Source of the DNA: JBHELT01 sp046262935
GTDB lineage: Bacteria > Actinomycetota > CADDZG01 > JAHWKV01
Direction: 5' to 3'
DNA length: 63,698 bases
Assembly: GCA_046262935.1 (NCBI GenBank)
Contig: JBHELT010000018.1
Location: 1 to 63,698, forward strand
Both the position numbers and the translations under genes were made by a program. The notes under the pieces are model-generated. The model saw nothing but the letters and a program-made list of their open reading frames with translations, was not told the origin of the DNA and searched no databases. This document shows, piece after piece, positions 56,171 through 63,698 of this stretch (its first letter is position 1; each line of letters begins with the position of its first letter).

Positions 56171-56194
56171 CGGCCGGGGAATCATCCCCGGCCG
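56171..56194 (-). terminator. Hairpin between the binding-protein gene and livH
   Basis: CGGCCGGGG and CCCCGGCCG pair perfectly around a six-base loop and are followed on the minus strand by TTTCG. It is probably a partial terminator or attenuator that leaves more binding-protein mRNA than permease mRNA. Confidence 0.7.
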
Positions 56195-56214
56195 CCTCAT
56201 TCCAATAGCTTTTG

Positions 56215-57402
56215 TTACTTAGTCAATTGATCGATGGTCCCCAAGTTAACGATCTTGCCGTTCTTGACTTCATAGGCGAAGACCTCGCCGCTCTTCACGT
56301 TGCCGTTTGGAAGGATCTCGAGCTTCTTAGAGATACCATCGAAGGTTGTGATCCCCTCTACGAATCTTAGGAGCGACGACCGGGTTTTGTTCCCTTTGCG
56401 GATCCCGTCGATGAAGATGTTCGCAGCATCGAATCCTTCGGTCGAGTAAGTACCTGCGTTCTTCCCCAGCGACTTCTTGAAGTCCTTGGCGAACTTACCT
56501 AGGGCCCCTGGCGCATCGGTTGTTGCGAGTTTGCAAGCGCATGTGAGCACTGCGCCTTCAGCGCCTTTGGCGCCCGCACCTTCGACGAAGCCCACATCGA
56601 GCGAACCGTCACCGCTCACGAACTTGCCCTTGTATCCGGCGTCTCGCAACTGCTTGGCGAGCCTGCCCGATTCTGCGTAATACCCACCGTAGAAGACCCC
56701 ATCGGGCTGTGGATTGGCGCCCACGACTTTGTTGACCACAGCGGAATAGTCCTGCGAATTGGGATCGACTGCATCGGTGAACGCTTCTGAGACGCCCGCA
56801 CCTTTAAGAAGATCGCGCGTGCCTTCGGCGACAGCCTTTCCATAATCGGAATTGTCGTGGATGAAGGCCATGGTCTTGAGCTTCAAGACCTTGGTCACGT
56901 AATCTGAAACGCCCTTGCCCTGGATGTCGTCATCCGGGATGAGTCTGTGGAATACGGTCTCGGTTGGGATGATGGTTGGCAGTTGTACATTGGTCGCCGA
57001 TGGACTGATCATCACAAGCCCGGCTTCTTCGAGTGATGGAATTATGGCCTTCGTTTCGCCTGAAAAGATCGGACCAACTATGCCGATGATCTCAGCATCG
57101 TTGATGAACTGATCCTTCAAAGTGCTTGCCTGACTCCCTGAACCTTGAGTGTCGAATTCTTTCAGTTCCAATTTCACGTCGAGGTCCCCAGCTGCATTGG
57201 CTTGGTCCACGGCGAGCTTTACGCCATTTAGTGCATTCAAGCCCAGGTTGGCAAGGGAACCCGTTTTAGGCCCCACGAATGCGATCGCGACCGTCTTTTT
57301 CTCAGAGGCTGTTTCCCCTGTTTTGGCTTTTTTCGTGCACCCTGCTGCGACCAGCATCAGAGCCATCGCAAGTATGAAGAAAGACATCGAGCGTTTTTTC
57401 AT
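56215..57402 (-). CDS. Branched-chain amino-acid-type substrate-binding lipoprotein (LivJ-like)
   Basis: This 395-residue protein has the signal MKKRSMSFFILAMALMLVAAGC (Cys 22). It is a periplasmic-binding family 6 protein: IAFVGPKTGSLANLGLNAL, NAAGDLDVKLELKEFDTQGS, IIGIVGPIFSGETKAIIPS and NSDYGKAVAEGTRDLLKGAG. YSTEGFDAANIFIDGIRKG is the C-terminal block. Leucine/isoleucine/valine or related solutes are likely. It is separated from livH by a hairpin. Confidence 0.93.
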   Translation of the reverse strand: MKKRSMSFFILAMALMLVAAGCTKKAKTGETASEKKTVAIAFVGPKTGSLANLGLNALNGVKLAVDQANAAGDLDVKLELKEFDTQGSGSQASTLKDQFINDAEIIGIVGPIFSGETKAIIPSLEEAGLVMISPSATNVQLPTIIPTETVFHRLIPDDDIQGKGVSDYVTKVLKLKTMAFIHDNSDYGKAVAEGTRDLLKGAGVSEAFTDAVDPNSQDYSAVVNKVVGANPQPDGVFYGGYYAESGRLAKQLRDAGYKGKFVSGDGSLDVGFVEGAGAKGAEGAVLTCACKLATTDAPGALGKFAKDFKKSLGKNAGTYSTEGFDAANIFIDGIRKGNKTRSSLLRFVEGITTFDGISKKLEILPNGNVKSGEVFAYEVKNGKIVNLGTIDQLTK

Positions 57403-57492
57403 GCTTCATTTCCCCTTTCGATCAGCGGTCCGGCTTGGGTTATTACAAGCCTGCGGATTCTACTCAAATCGGATACCTATTCAACAGCATCG

Positions 57493-58593
57493 TCAGCCTG
57501 AGAACGACCCTGTAAGGCGCCAAGCGCCATTCTGCGACTCATAAACCCACACCGGTGCCTTGGGCACCTCTCCCGACTCGGAGTAGTCGTATGACTTGGA
57601 ATCTCCCAGGAAGCTGGGGTTCAGCCGAAAGAAAGAGCTGACATCATCGGGTTTGGGGGCAACCTCTTGCACCGCCTCGAGCAACATCAAGGCTGCTTCG
57701 TAAGCCTCGACCGCATACGGCGTTGGCGCGACCGTGAATCGTTCCTGGAAAGTAGCGGAGAAATCGGCAACTGCTTGGTCAGCGGGATCTGCTTGCGGTT
57801 GATCGGAGATCAAGCCCGTAAGGGCCTTATCCGCCGGGGTTGCCCGCGCTTCGTGAGACATGAACAAAGGCCCTTTGTAACCAGCCTTGCGAAGTGACGC
57901 CACAACATCGAGCCCTTTCTTGGCGGCTCCGCAATAGATGATGCCTGCGGGGGCAGCCGACATGACTCCCGCGCTGAAAGCTTTCAGGTCGAGCTTCGCG
58001 GGAAGGACCTCGGCGCGGGTCACGGTTCTCTTCTTGCCTTCCAGGACCGCCTTCGCTGCATCGGCGATCGGGGCTCCCGCTTGTCCATCATTGAAGATGT
58101 CGATCGGCCCGTCGGTCCTTCGGTAAGCGAGGGTCCCAAGTAGCTGCCCTTCGCGCGAATCGTTGGCGATCATGCGCCGGAAACCTTTCCATCCGGGTTG
58201 CGGGATCGAATTCGATGAAACACTTGGCACGAGGAATGGCATCTGGGCTGGCTCGAACGAACCAGCGGCTGACACGACTTCGGCCCCCGATAGGGGGCCG
58301 ATCACACCAACGACATGGTCGGTCTTGACGAGTGCGTCTGCTGCTTGTTTGGCTCCCTCTGGTGTCCCCTTCGAATCGAATTGCCGCAGTTCGGCCTCGA
58401 AGATGGAGTCTTTCTTTTCGTTGTATTCCCTAAGCGCTACTTGGATGCCCCTGGTTACTGAAGTACCGACAGCCGCGTCGCTACCAACGATCGCTCCGAT
58501 GAGGATGCGGTCCTTTCCGGTCTGAACGGTCGGCTGTGCCCCGCATGCGGCTGCGAAAAGCAAGATCGACAGCGAACAGATCAGTTTGCGGAT
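57493..58593 (-). CDS. Second family-6 substrate-binding lipoprotein (non-ATG start)
   Basis: This is a periplasmic-binding family 6 protein: ILIGAIVGSDAAVGTSVTRG, VVGVIGPLSGAEVVSAAGS, and PTPYAVEAYEAALMLLEAV. The first TTG (58563) would leave MLFAAACG, with no positively charged start. The frame upstream reads RKLICSLSILLFAAAC after an ATC codon (58593) that has GAGGGG at a good distance. CTG (58584), in a CTGA overlap with the regulator stop, is the alternative. With ATC it is a normal 366-residue lipoprotein. It could be a second specificity for the Liv transporter or a sensor for the adjacent regulator. Confidence 0.85.
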   Translation of the reverse strand: MRKLICSLSILLFAAACGAQPTVQTGKDRILIGAIVGSDAAVGTSVTRGIQVALREYNEKKDSIFEAELRQFDSKGTPEGAKQAADALVKTDHVVGVIGPLSGAEVVSAAGSFEPAQMPFLVPSVSSNSIPQPGWKGFRRMIANDSREGQLLGTLAYRRTDGPIDIFNDGQAGAPIADAAKAVLEGKKRTVTRAEVLPAKLDLKAFSAGVMSAAPAGIIYCGAAKKGLDVVASLRKAGYKGPLFMSHEARATPADKALTGLISDQPQADPADQAVADFSATFQERFTVAPTPYAVEAYEAALMLLEAVQEVAPKPDDVSSFFRLNPSFLGDSKSYDYSESGEVPKAPVWVYESQNGAWRLTGSFSG

Positions 58594-59165
58594 GGGGGCC
58601 CCTCGAGGATCTGCTCGGCGACCTGCTTCATCGTTTTGCGTTGTTGCATCGCGGTTTTCTGGATGAAACGGAAGGCCTCGTGCTCCGACGACCCCTCGGT
58701 TTGCATGATCATGCCTTTGGCACGTTCGACGATCTTCCTCGTCAGAAGTCTCTCATTCAGGTCGCGCGACTCATCGGCGAGAGCGCGCGCCTCTGCCCAT
58801 CTGGCGATCGCAAGTTCTATCGCAGGCACCAGGTCTGTTTGATCGAAAGGCTTCACCAGATAGGCCATCGCGCCGGTCTTGGTCGCTTTCTCAACCAGGT
58901 CTCGCTGGCTGAACGCGGTCAGGATCAGCACGGCCGACAGTTCCTTCTCCGAGATCCTGGAGGCGGCGGTGAGGCCGTCCATGCCTGGCATGAAGATGTC
59001 GAGGATCACCAGGTCGGGCCGAAGATCCAGGGCCAGGTTGACGGCAGTCTCTCCGTCGCCGGCCTCGCCGACAACGTCGTAGCCAGCCTCTTGAAGCATC
59101 TCTTTGAGGTCGAGCCTGATTATCGCCTCATCTTCGGCGATCACTATGCGTGTTGGGGTTTGCAT
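58581..59165 (-). CDS. Response regulator with ANTAR RNA-binding domain (PdtaR-like)
   Basis: This 194-residue protein has a receiver domain with IVIAEDEAIIRLDL (acid pair), LVILDIFMPGMDGLTA (phospho-Asp near 56), the conserved Thr/Ser in LILTAFS and the Lys in YLVKPFDQ. The C-terminal ANTAR domain (LNERLLTRKIVERAKGMIM, then EHEAFRFIQKTAMQQRKTM) binds dual-hairpin RNA antiterminators. ATG at 59165 is preferred. It lies directly before the liv-type operon and overlaps its first gene, suggesting control by antitermination. No cognate kinase is in view. Confidence 0.93.
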   Translation of the reverse strand: MQTPTRIVIAEDEAIIRLDLKEMLQEAGYDVVGEAGDGETAVNLALDLRPDLVILDIFMPGMDGLTAASRISEKELSAVLILTAFSQRDLVEKATKTGAMAYLVKPFDQTDLVPAIELAIARWAEARALADESRDLNERLLTRKIVERAKGMIMQTEGSSEHEAFRFIQKTAMQQRKTMKQVAEQILEGPPSAN

Positions 59166-59189
59166 GACGCCTACCATAACAGCGGCTTA

Positions 59190-59462
59190 CTAGAGCATCT
59201 CGTCTAACAATGCGTCTTGTTTCTTGCGGATTTCCGTGACCTCTGCCAGCAGTGCGTCACGCTGGCGGGTGTGCCGATCGAAGTCGGCTTTGGCCTCTTG
59301 ATGGGACCTGCGGCTGAGCGGATCGGCCTGCACAGCCAGATCGACTTCGGCACGGTCCAAGACCTCGGAATAATGGACAAGCTGTTCGTCGGCAACCGCG
59401 ATCTCAGTTTTCAGTTCCTCCAGACGCCTGGACAGTTCCTCGAGTTTCTTGTCGGCTCGCAT
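59190..59462 (-). CDS. Short coiled-coil protein of unknown function
   Basis: This 90-residue, nearly all-helical, highly charged protein has heptad-like repeats (LEELSRRLEELKTEIAVADE and LLAEVTEIRKKQDALLDEML). It has no signal or membrane segment. It ends 24 bases before the regulator start, so it is probably in the same transcript. It might act as a scaffold or small partner of the regulator; I do not recognise a family. Confidence 0.6.
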   Translation of the reverse strand: MRADKKLEELSRRLEELKTEIAVADEQLVHYSEVLDRAEVDLAVQADPLSRRSHQEAKADFDRHTRQRDALLAEVTEIRKKQDALLDEML

Positions 59463-59557
59463 ATCACGATTATCTGCTGAACCAAGTACTCATCGACACC
59501 AGCCCTGCCTCAGGACCAACTCCATTTCGTCAGGTTTCGCGTAAACTTCGCACCACG

Positions 59558-59643
59558 GCCCGGGTGATGGAATGGTAGACGTGATCGCCTCAAAAGCGAT
59601 TGGGCGACAGCCCGTGGGGGTTCGACTCCCCCCCCGGGCACCA
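59558..59643 (+). tRNA. tRNA-Leu (anticodon CAA)
   Basis: This 86-base type II tRNA includes an encoded CCA. The acceptor GCCCGGG pairs with CCCGGGC. The anticodon stem ATCGC/GCGAT encloses CTCAAAA (anticodon CAA, reading UUG). The variable arm TGGGCGACAGCCCG and T-arm GGGGGTTCGACTCCCCC are clear. Confidence 0.96.
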
Positions 59644-59823
59644 TTGCTGCCTTATTCAACCCGCCATGTGAACAAAGAATCTCAAACACTTCCGTGAACT
59701 CTTTCCAAGCGACCTTTCCGTCTCGGACTTATACGCCTTTCACAACGGCCTGATTGAAGGGGCGACGGACTTGGGCCTGGCTTTGAGGTCTTTGGCGTCT
59801 TTTGTCGAACTCGGATGGATGAG

Positions 59824-59852
59824 TTGCCTCCCGGGACGATTGTGCCTACAAT
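59824..59852 (+). promoter_or_regulatory. Promoter of the toxin-antitoxin pair
   Basis: TTGCCT (59824-59829) and TACAAT (59847-59852) are spaced 17 bases. The palindrome ACAATTGT (flanked by CC and GG) overlaps the -10 element and could be the antitoxin operator. The antitoxin ATG lies 11 bases after the -10, giving a very short leader. Confidence 0.6.
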
Positions 59853-59863
59853 TGTGGCTACCT

Positions 59864-60121
59864 ATGTCAATCGGTATCAGAGACCTCAAGAACCGAGCCT
59901 CGGAGATCCTTAGGAAGCTCGAGGAGGGGAAGATCCCCTTGGTTATCACGCGACATGGCCGCCCGAGTGCTCTGATCCTGCCGATCGACTCCCCCGAAGC
60001 TGAGGACTACGTGCTTGCCCATGCTCCAAGCATCGTGGATTCTTTGCGCGAAGCTGATTCTGATTTCCGTGCGGGCAAGACGGTCAGTCTGCGAGCTTAT
60101 AAACGTCAAAGAGGTCTCTAG
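59864..60121 (+). CDS. Phd/YefM-family antitoxin
   Basis: This 85-residue protein has the N-terminal fold SIGIRDLKNRASEILRKLEE and IPLVITRHGRPSALILPID of Phd/YefM antitoxins. The C-terminal half (SLREADSDFRAGKTVSLRA) would wrap the toxin. The ATG at 59864 fits the promoter; longer frames upstream are spurious. It lies two bases before the toxin gene. It should repress its own promoter and neutralise the toxin. Confidence 0.85.
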   Translation: MSIGIRDLKNRASEILRKLEEGKIPLVITRHGRPSALILPIDSPEAEDYVLAHAPSIVDSLREADSDFRAGKTVSLRAYKRQRGL

Positions 60122-60124
60122 GGT

Positions 60125-60403
60125 TTGGCTGAGGTTCGCCTTAGTCGCAGAGCCGTAAAAGACCTAGACGCCCTTACGAAGAGTAGGGCTCGCAATTTGG
60201 TCGACGCGATTGAGAAGCTGGGCGCGAATCCATCCGATCCGCAACTTGACATCAAGGTCCTGATGGGTCACCGCCCCTGGCGCCGACTTCGGGTTGGAAA
60301 TCATCGAGTGCTGTTCAGGATGGCAGACGGACAGAAGGTTCTAATCGTCGGCCGGGTCATCGATCGTAAGGAACTTGCTCAGGCTGCTCAGAGCCTGGAT
60401 TGA
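60125..60403 (+). CDS. RelE/ParE-family toxin
   Basis: This 92-residue toxin begins at TTG (60125). AEVRLSRRAVKDLDAL, the middle VLMGHRPWRRLRVGNHRVLF and the end LIVGRVIDRKELAQ match RelE mRNA interferases, with the Arg/Lys-rich strand that contacts mRNA on the ribosome. It is paired with the Phd-type gene directly upstream. It is intact, so the pair is probably active. Confidence 0.88.
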   Translation: MAEVRLSRRAVKDLDALTKSRARNLVDAIEKLGANPSDPQLDIKVLMGHRPWRRLRVGNHRVLFRMADGQKVLIVGRVIDRKELAQAAQSLD

Positions 60404-60415
60404 AGCGTTTGAATA

Positions 60416-61380
60416 GTGACCCGAACGCTGATCAAGACCTCACTTACGAGCGCACTCCTTCTGCTTATCGCGTATGGCCGCTATTCATTCATCTCGAGCC
60501 GAGTCGTCCACGCTCGGATCGAATCCCATAAACGTCCCGTGGCCGAGGTAGGATTCCTGTTGCACACCCAGCAGTACACGCGGAGTTTTCGGGAATCAAC
60601 CCAGGGCTTGACCTTGGCGCCGACGATCCGGGAAGCGCGCTTGTACGCGGCACCTCAAACACCTCCGCTGAGCAGATTAATCTGCGATGGAACCTCTTCG
60701 GTCGTCTCAAGGTAGAAGGCCATGTTGGCCAGTCACTCCTGGAGCGCTTATCCGATAGTGAGGCACCCCAAGACAAGGCTGCAGCCTTAGCGGTTATGGC
60801 CAAATTGCCCGAAGGTTTCTCGGTTGCGGGGTCGATCGAGTTAACCCGACCCATGAGCCTTGAGGAGTTCAAAAGCCTTCGGATTCCCTTACACATCTGC
60901 TACACAGCCCGTGAGCAAAAGGAGCTTCAAACTTGGTTCTTTGCGCCGGGTCAAGTTTTGGACGACAGCAGATGCAATCTAACTTCGGATTACCGAACGA
61001 TGGACTCCGGGAGAGTCGTTCATCTTGGTCCAATCTACCTAGAGCCGGTCGATGATGTGCGAGCTAAAGATGCCCAAGCAGTGGCTATGCGGATTCATTT
61101 GAAAGACTGGAATTCGTTGATCGGCCATCGTCTCTCTTGGCCCAACCCTTTCCTGGTGGGATTCAAAGAATGGGTGGGCTCGCTAACCCATAGTGACGAT
61201 CATGACCTCCGTGAGTTGGAGTTACCGAACTCCCAGCACATAAAGGCTGTTGCCAGGAGTCCTATGGTGTATGGGTTCGTGGTTGATTCAGCGAGCAAAG
61301 CTGCAATGCTGTCGATCCTTGACGATTCAGCAATCAAAGGAGCGGCAATCTCCGATGCATCGTTCAGACTGGAACCGTAG
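60416..61380 (+). pseudogene. Membrane-anchored protein, possibly anti-sigma-factor-like, broken by a frameshift
   Basis: The first frame (from GTG 60416) encodes an N-terminal anchor (LIKTSLTSALLLLIAYGRY) and a following extracytoplasmic start. It then loses sense after about residue 50. A second frame (plus one reading frame, open from 60532 to 61380) has protein-like sequence (FSGINPGLDLGADDPGS, then NLFGRLKVEGHVG, then LPEGFSVAGSIEL) without any standard start before 60796. The two fit as one gene of about 320 codons with a frameshift near 60540-60600. The layout resembles the sigma-factor-regulator N and C domains of some anti-sigma proteins, but that is a weak match. Confidence 0.5.
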
Positions 61381-61410
61381 GATCGAGGACATGATGCATT
61401 CGGATTCAGT

Positions 61411-61722
61411 TCAACCAAGTCTTAGCGATACGCCGCTCCTGAACGCCGGACCAAGTCCTCCTTCATTGACGATCGAGTCCATCAACTGAGACTGATGCCG
61501 AGTAGGTTCGCGTTCCCCCCGGTCGCAGTTCGTCGCCGCGTAGGCTAGAGAATTGCAAACCGCCATCGTTCCATTCCCCATGTGCCCCAAATAGCCGAGC
61601 TTCGACTGGGCGAACGAGTAGGAACTATCTTCGTTCCAGTCGTTGCCCTCGACAGATGGTGAATCGCCTGCAGGACAGTTAGGCGCCCAAAGTAAGGTCT
61701 TTGGCGGCTTCGGGTTCGACAC
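61411..61722 (-). CDS. Possible small cysteine-containing protein or fragment
   Basis: This minus-strand frame of up to 103 codons overlaps the 3' end of the PAP2 gene. Residues 15-60 (APNCPAGDSPSVEGNDWNED, then YLGHMGNGTMAVCNSLAYAA) look protein-like, but there is no good start or signal peptide. It may be the 3' remnant of a lost secreted-protein gene. The rest of the 300-base gap on both strands shows nothing else. Confidence 0.25.
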   Translation of the reverse strand: MSNPKPPKTLLWAPNCPAGDSPSVEGNDWNEDSSYSFAQSKLGYLGHMGNGTMAVCNSLAYAATNCDRGEREPTRHQSQLMDSIVNEGGLGPAFRSGVSLRLG

Positions 61723-62440
61723 CCTCGATCGGATGGACCGGCTCTTGGCCCCGCTCGGTTCTCCAGATACTGAAGGCCGCTGTAGATGCTGTCAGCCAAG
61801 CAAGACCAAGAACTATCCCGCCAAGAACATCGCTGATGTAGTGGACGCCGAGCGCCAGCCGAGAAAAAGCGATCGCTGAAACCAGCAGCGGGTAAAGCGC
61901 GATCACCGGGGCGCGCCATCTTCTCTTGACTGTCGGAATGAAGATCAGTAGCAGCGCGCCGTACGCGATCGTGGAGGTCATGGCGTGACCGGAGGGAAAG
62001 CTCTTGTCGAGGTAAAAGACGCGTCCAACCCGCTCTATGGCGGGCCGCGGCCTATTGACGGCGGTCTTGACCAGACCATTCAACAATGATCCCAGCATGG
62101 TGCTCGACAACAGGAAAGCAACGAGCCTCTTGCGTCCTCGGATGAACAGGTTCAAGGCGACCCCACCGATCAGCACCCAGAACCATGGTGGCCATCCGAA
62201 GAAACTGATGAGCTCCAAAGTGCTGCGCAAGAGTTTGGAACGTCGAGCGAACCCTGGCAGGTTGCGTGCTGCCGCGGTGTCTAATCTTACAAGTGGACCT
62301 TTGCTCAAGACCTGGACCAGCAGATAGACGAAGGGGACCGCCACCAAAGCGATGGCGAAGAGGAACAGGGTGAGCCTCAAGCCGTATCTCTGAGTCGGGT
62401 GCAGGCGTCTTTTGAGAAAGGTTGGAATCAGTGTTTCCAT
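61679..62440 (-). CDS. PAP2-family membrane phosphatase
   Basis: This 253-residue protein has six predicted helices and the complete PAP2 catalytic triplet: KTAVNRPRPA (motif 1), FPSGHAMTS (motif 2, His) and SRLALGVHYISDVLGG (motif 3, His and Asp). It probably dephosphorylates a lipid phosphate such as undecaprenyl diphosphate or phosphatidate at the outer face. It is transcribed after trpA but separated by about 60 bases. Confidence 0.92.
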   Translation of the reverse strand: METLIPTFLKRRLHPTQRYGLRLTLFLFAIALVAVPFVYLLVQVLSKGPLVRLDTAAARNLPGFARRSKLLRSTLELISFFGWPPWFWVLIGGVALNLFIRGRKRLVAFLLSSTMLGSLLNGLVKTAVNRPRPAIERVGRVFYLDKSFPSGHAMTSTIAYGALLLIFIPTVKRRWRAPVIALYPLLVSAIAFSRLALGVHYISDVLGGIVLGLAWLTASTAAFSIWRTERGQEPVHPIEGVEPEAAKDLTLGA

Positions 62441-62500
62441 ACGATTGGTTTTGCCGCATTCGTGTACGCTAAAACCTAAGGGATCGATCAGTTCTGCGTT

Positions 62501-63309
62501 CTATGAGTCGTGTCTGGACAATGATGCCCTCAGTTCTCGAGCCAGGCCGACCGCTGCATCGGTGTCGTCGTCGAGCACACGGCGCATGATTGCACTTCCC
62601 ACGATCACTCCATCAGCCGATTTCGCCGCCTCGAATGCCTGCTCGCCGTCGGTGATCCCGATCCCAAGCAAGATGGGAACACTGGCATGCGGCCTTATGC
62701 GCTCGACTACATCAGATGCCGCCTCCGCAAGAGAGTCTTGGGTCCCTGTGACTCCTAGCCGTGACACGGCATAGACGAAGCCAGTCGAGGCTTTCGCCAG
62801 GGTGGCCGCCCTTCGCTCAGAAGTGGTTGGCGCAACCATCTGAACGTGCGCGATCTGTTTGTCATTCAGCGCCCGCGTGATCTCGCGAGCTTCTTCGATC
62901 GGCAGGTCGGGCGTGATCAAACCTGCGACCCCCGAATGCGATGCCGCCGTCACGAATCTGCAGCACCAAAGGCATGGACCGGATTGAAGTAAGTCATGAC
63001 CACGAAGGGGCAGGACGCATAACTTCTAACCTGTTTGACCAGGTTCAAAGTTGACGTCATGGTCATCCCGGCGTCCAACGCTTTCATGGATGCTTCCTGG
63101 ATCACCGGTCCGTCCATCATCGGATCAGAGAAGGGAACGCCCACCTCGATCGCGTCAACGATCCCCGACAGGTCGGCAGCCAGTTCGATGAACCTTTGCG
63201 GGGAAGGAAGACCTGCGGTCAGATATGCAACGAGGATCTTTCCACCGGAGGCGAGTTGTTTGTTCAGATGACTTTCCAGCGGAAGTATGGCCCGCCCCTT
63301 TTCACTCAC
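62501..63309 (-). pseudogene. trpA: Tryptophan synthase alpha subunit with a one-base frameshift
   Basis: The 5' part from GTG at 63309 (overlapping the trpB stop) encodes ILVAYLTAGLPSPQRFIEL, then VDAIEVGVPFSDPMMDGPVI with catalytic Glu and Asp, and YFNPVHAFGAA. Reading then ends at 62950 with GCAGATTCGTGA. The family sequence AAGFV needs GCAGGATTCGTG, so one G is missing near 62957. The rest continues in the next frame: HSGVAGLITPDLPIEEA, ILLGIGITDGEQAF and VIVGSAIMR. It would make indole from indoleglycerol phosphate if repaired. It is either a recent mutation or a sequencing error. Confidence 0.92.
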
Positions 63310-63698
63310 GCTCCGATGCCCAGTGCTGAAGCAACGATCTCGACATCTTTGTCGCCTCTTCCTGAAAGACAAACAACAACATCGCGCCGATCACCAAGAT
63401 CGCGAGCGATGTCAATGGCCCTTGCTATCGCGTGAGAAGGCTCGAGCGCAGGCAATATGCCCTCGGTGCGGGCCAGCAGTTGGAAGGCGTCAAGCGCGTC
63501 TTGGTCGGAAGCACTCAGGTATGTAACCCTTCCCGAATCTTTAAGCCAGGAGTGTTCCGGCCCAACCCCCGGATAGTCGAGACCGGCTGATATCGAATGC
63601 GCAGGCGCTACCTGCCCGTCGTCATTCTGAAGCAGATACGAGCGCGACCCGTGAAGAACCCCCGGCTTTCCCGCTGTCAGCGTTGCGCTATGCCGCGC
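63306..63698 (-). CDS. trpB: Tryptophan synthase beta subunit (C-terminal part, runs off the window)
   Basis: Only the last 130 residues lie in the window. They include GVLHGSRSYLLQNDDGQV, SAGLDYPGVGPEHSWLKD, TEGILPALEPSHAIA and the PLP-phosphate end VVVCLSGRGDKDVEI. These match the end of TrpB, which condenses indole with serine. The stop overlaps the trpA GTG (GTGA). The start lies beyond the right edge. Confidence 0.96.
   Translation of the reverse strand, partial: ARHSATLTAGKPGVLHGSRSYLLQNDDGQVAPAHSISAGLDYPGVGPEHSWLKDSGRVTYLSASDQDALDAFQLLARTEGILPALEPSHAIARAIDIARDLGDRRDVVVCLSGRGDKDVEIVASALGIGA

Overview
The window reads as one piece of a mid-GC chromosome from an actinobacterium-like organism that I cannot place further. 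Supporting points are the block rapZ-yvcK-gap-pgk-tpiA-secG, a DtxR/IdeR-type regulator, a response regulator with a C-terminal ANTAR domain, the order rpsA-coaE-HAD-uvrB, many GTG/TTG starts and several near-leaderless promoters. No rRNA is present.

Left end (1-4220): a gene-cassette array. Palindromic attC sites lie at 462-522, 881-931 (interrupted), 3447-3507 and 3821-3893. Small minus-strand cassette genes between them encode an SdpI-like membrane protein, two other small membrane proteins, a C4 zinc-finger protein and a secreted protein. No integron integrase gene is visible. One attC is split by a complete IS110/IS1111-type element (932-2659). The right end of a second identical element occupies bases 1-96, again abutting GTTATGC. 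A tRNA-Leu(GAG) gene borders the array.

4339-16676: a peptide/oligopeptide ABC transporter region on the minus strand. It has one set of oppB, oppC, oppD and oppF but five family-5 solute-binding lipoproteins. The first of these looks circularly permuted.

16769-24312: secG, triosephosphate isomerase, phosphoglycerate kinase, GAPDH, yvcK, rapZ, a DinB-like gene and uvrC. There is no whiA between yvcK and gap.

24364-39060: a LigB-like protein, three phospholipid-synthesis genes (cdsA-type, CDP-alcohol phosphatidyltransferase, plsC), a membrane protein, uvrA, kynureninase, an amidohydrolase, uvrB, a HAD hydrolase, coaE and rpsA. With uvrC, the whole UvrABC excision set lies in the window.

39228-52160: a TetR repressor and its MFS efflux pump behind an operator-overlapped promoter; DNA polymerase I; a DtxR-family regulator; an FTR1 iron permease behind iron-box-like sequences; glutamate synthase large subunit without gltD; and a thioesterase, a cyclic-nucleotide-binding protein and an alpha/beta hydrolase.

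52173-59462: a branched-chain amino-acid-type ABC operon (two binding proteins, livH, livM, livG, livF) led by the REC-ANTAR regulator and ending with a cupredoxin lipoprotein.

59558-63698: tRNA-Leu(CAA), a Phd/RelE-type toxin-antitoxin pair, a frameshifted gene of unknown function, a PAP2 phosphatase, and trpB (partial) with a trpA that carries a one-base frameshift.

A recurring oddity is that oppD, secG, the amidohydrolase and one liv-type binding protein have no ATG/GTG/TTG where homology, signal peptide or Shine-Dalgarno position requires the start. Several would start at CTG in a CTGA overlap with the previous stop, or at ATC or GTT.
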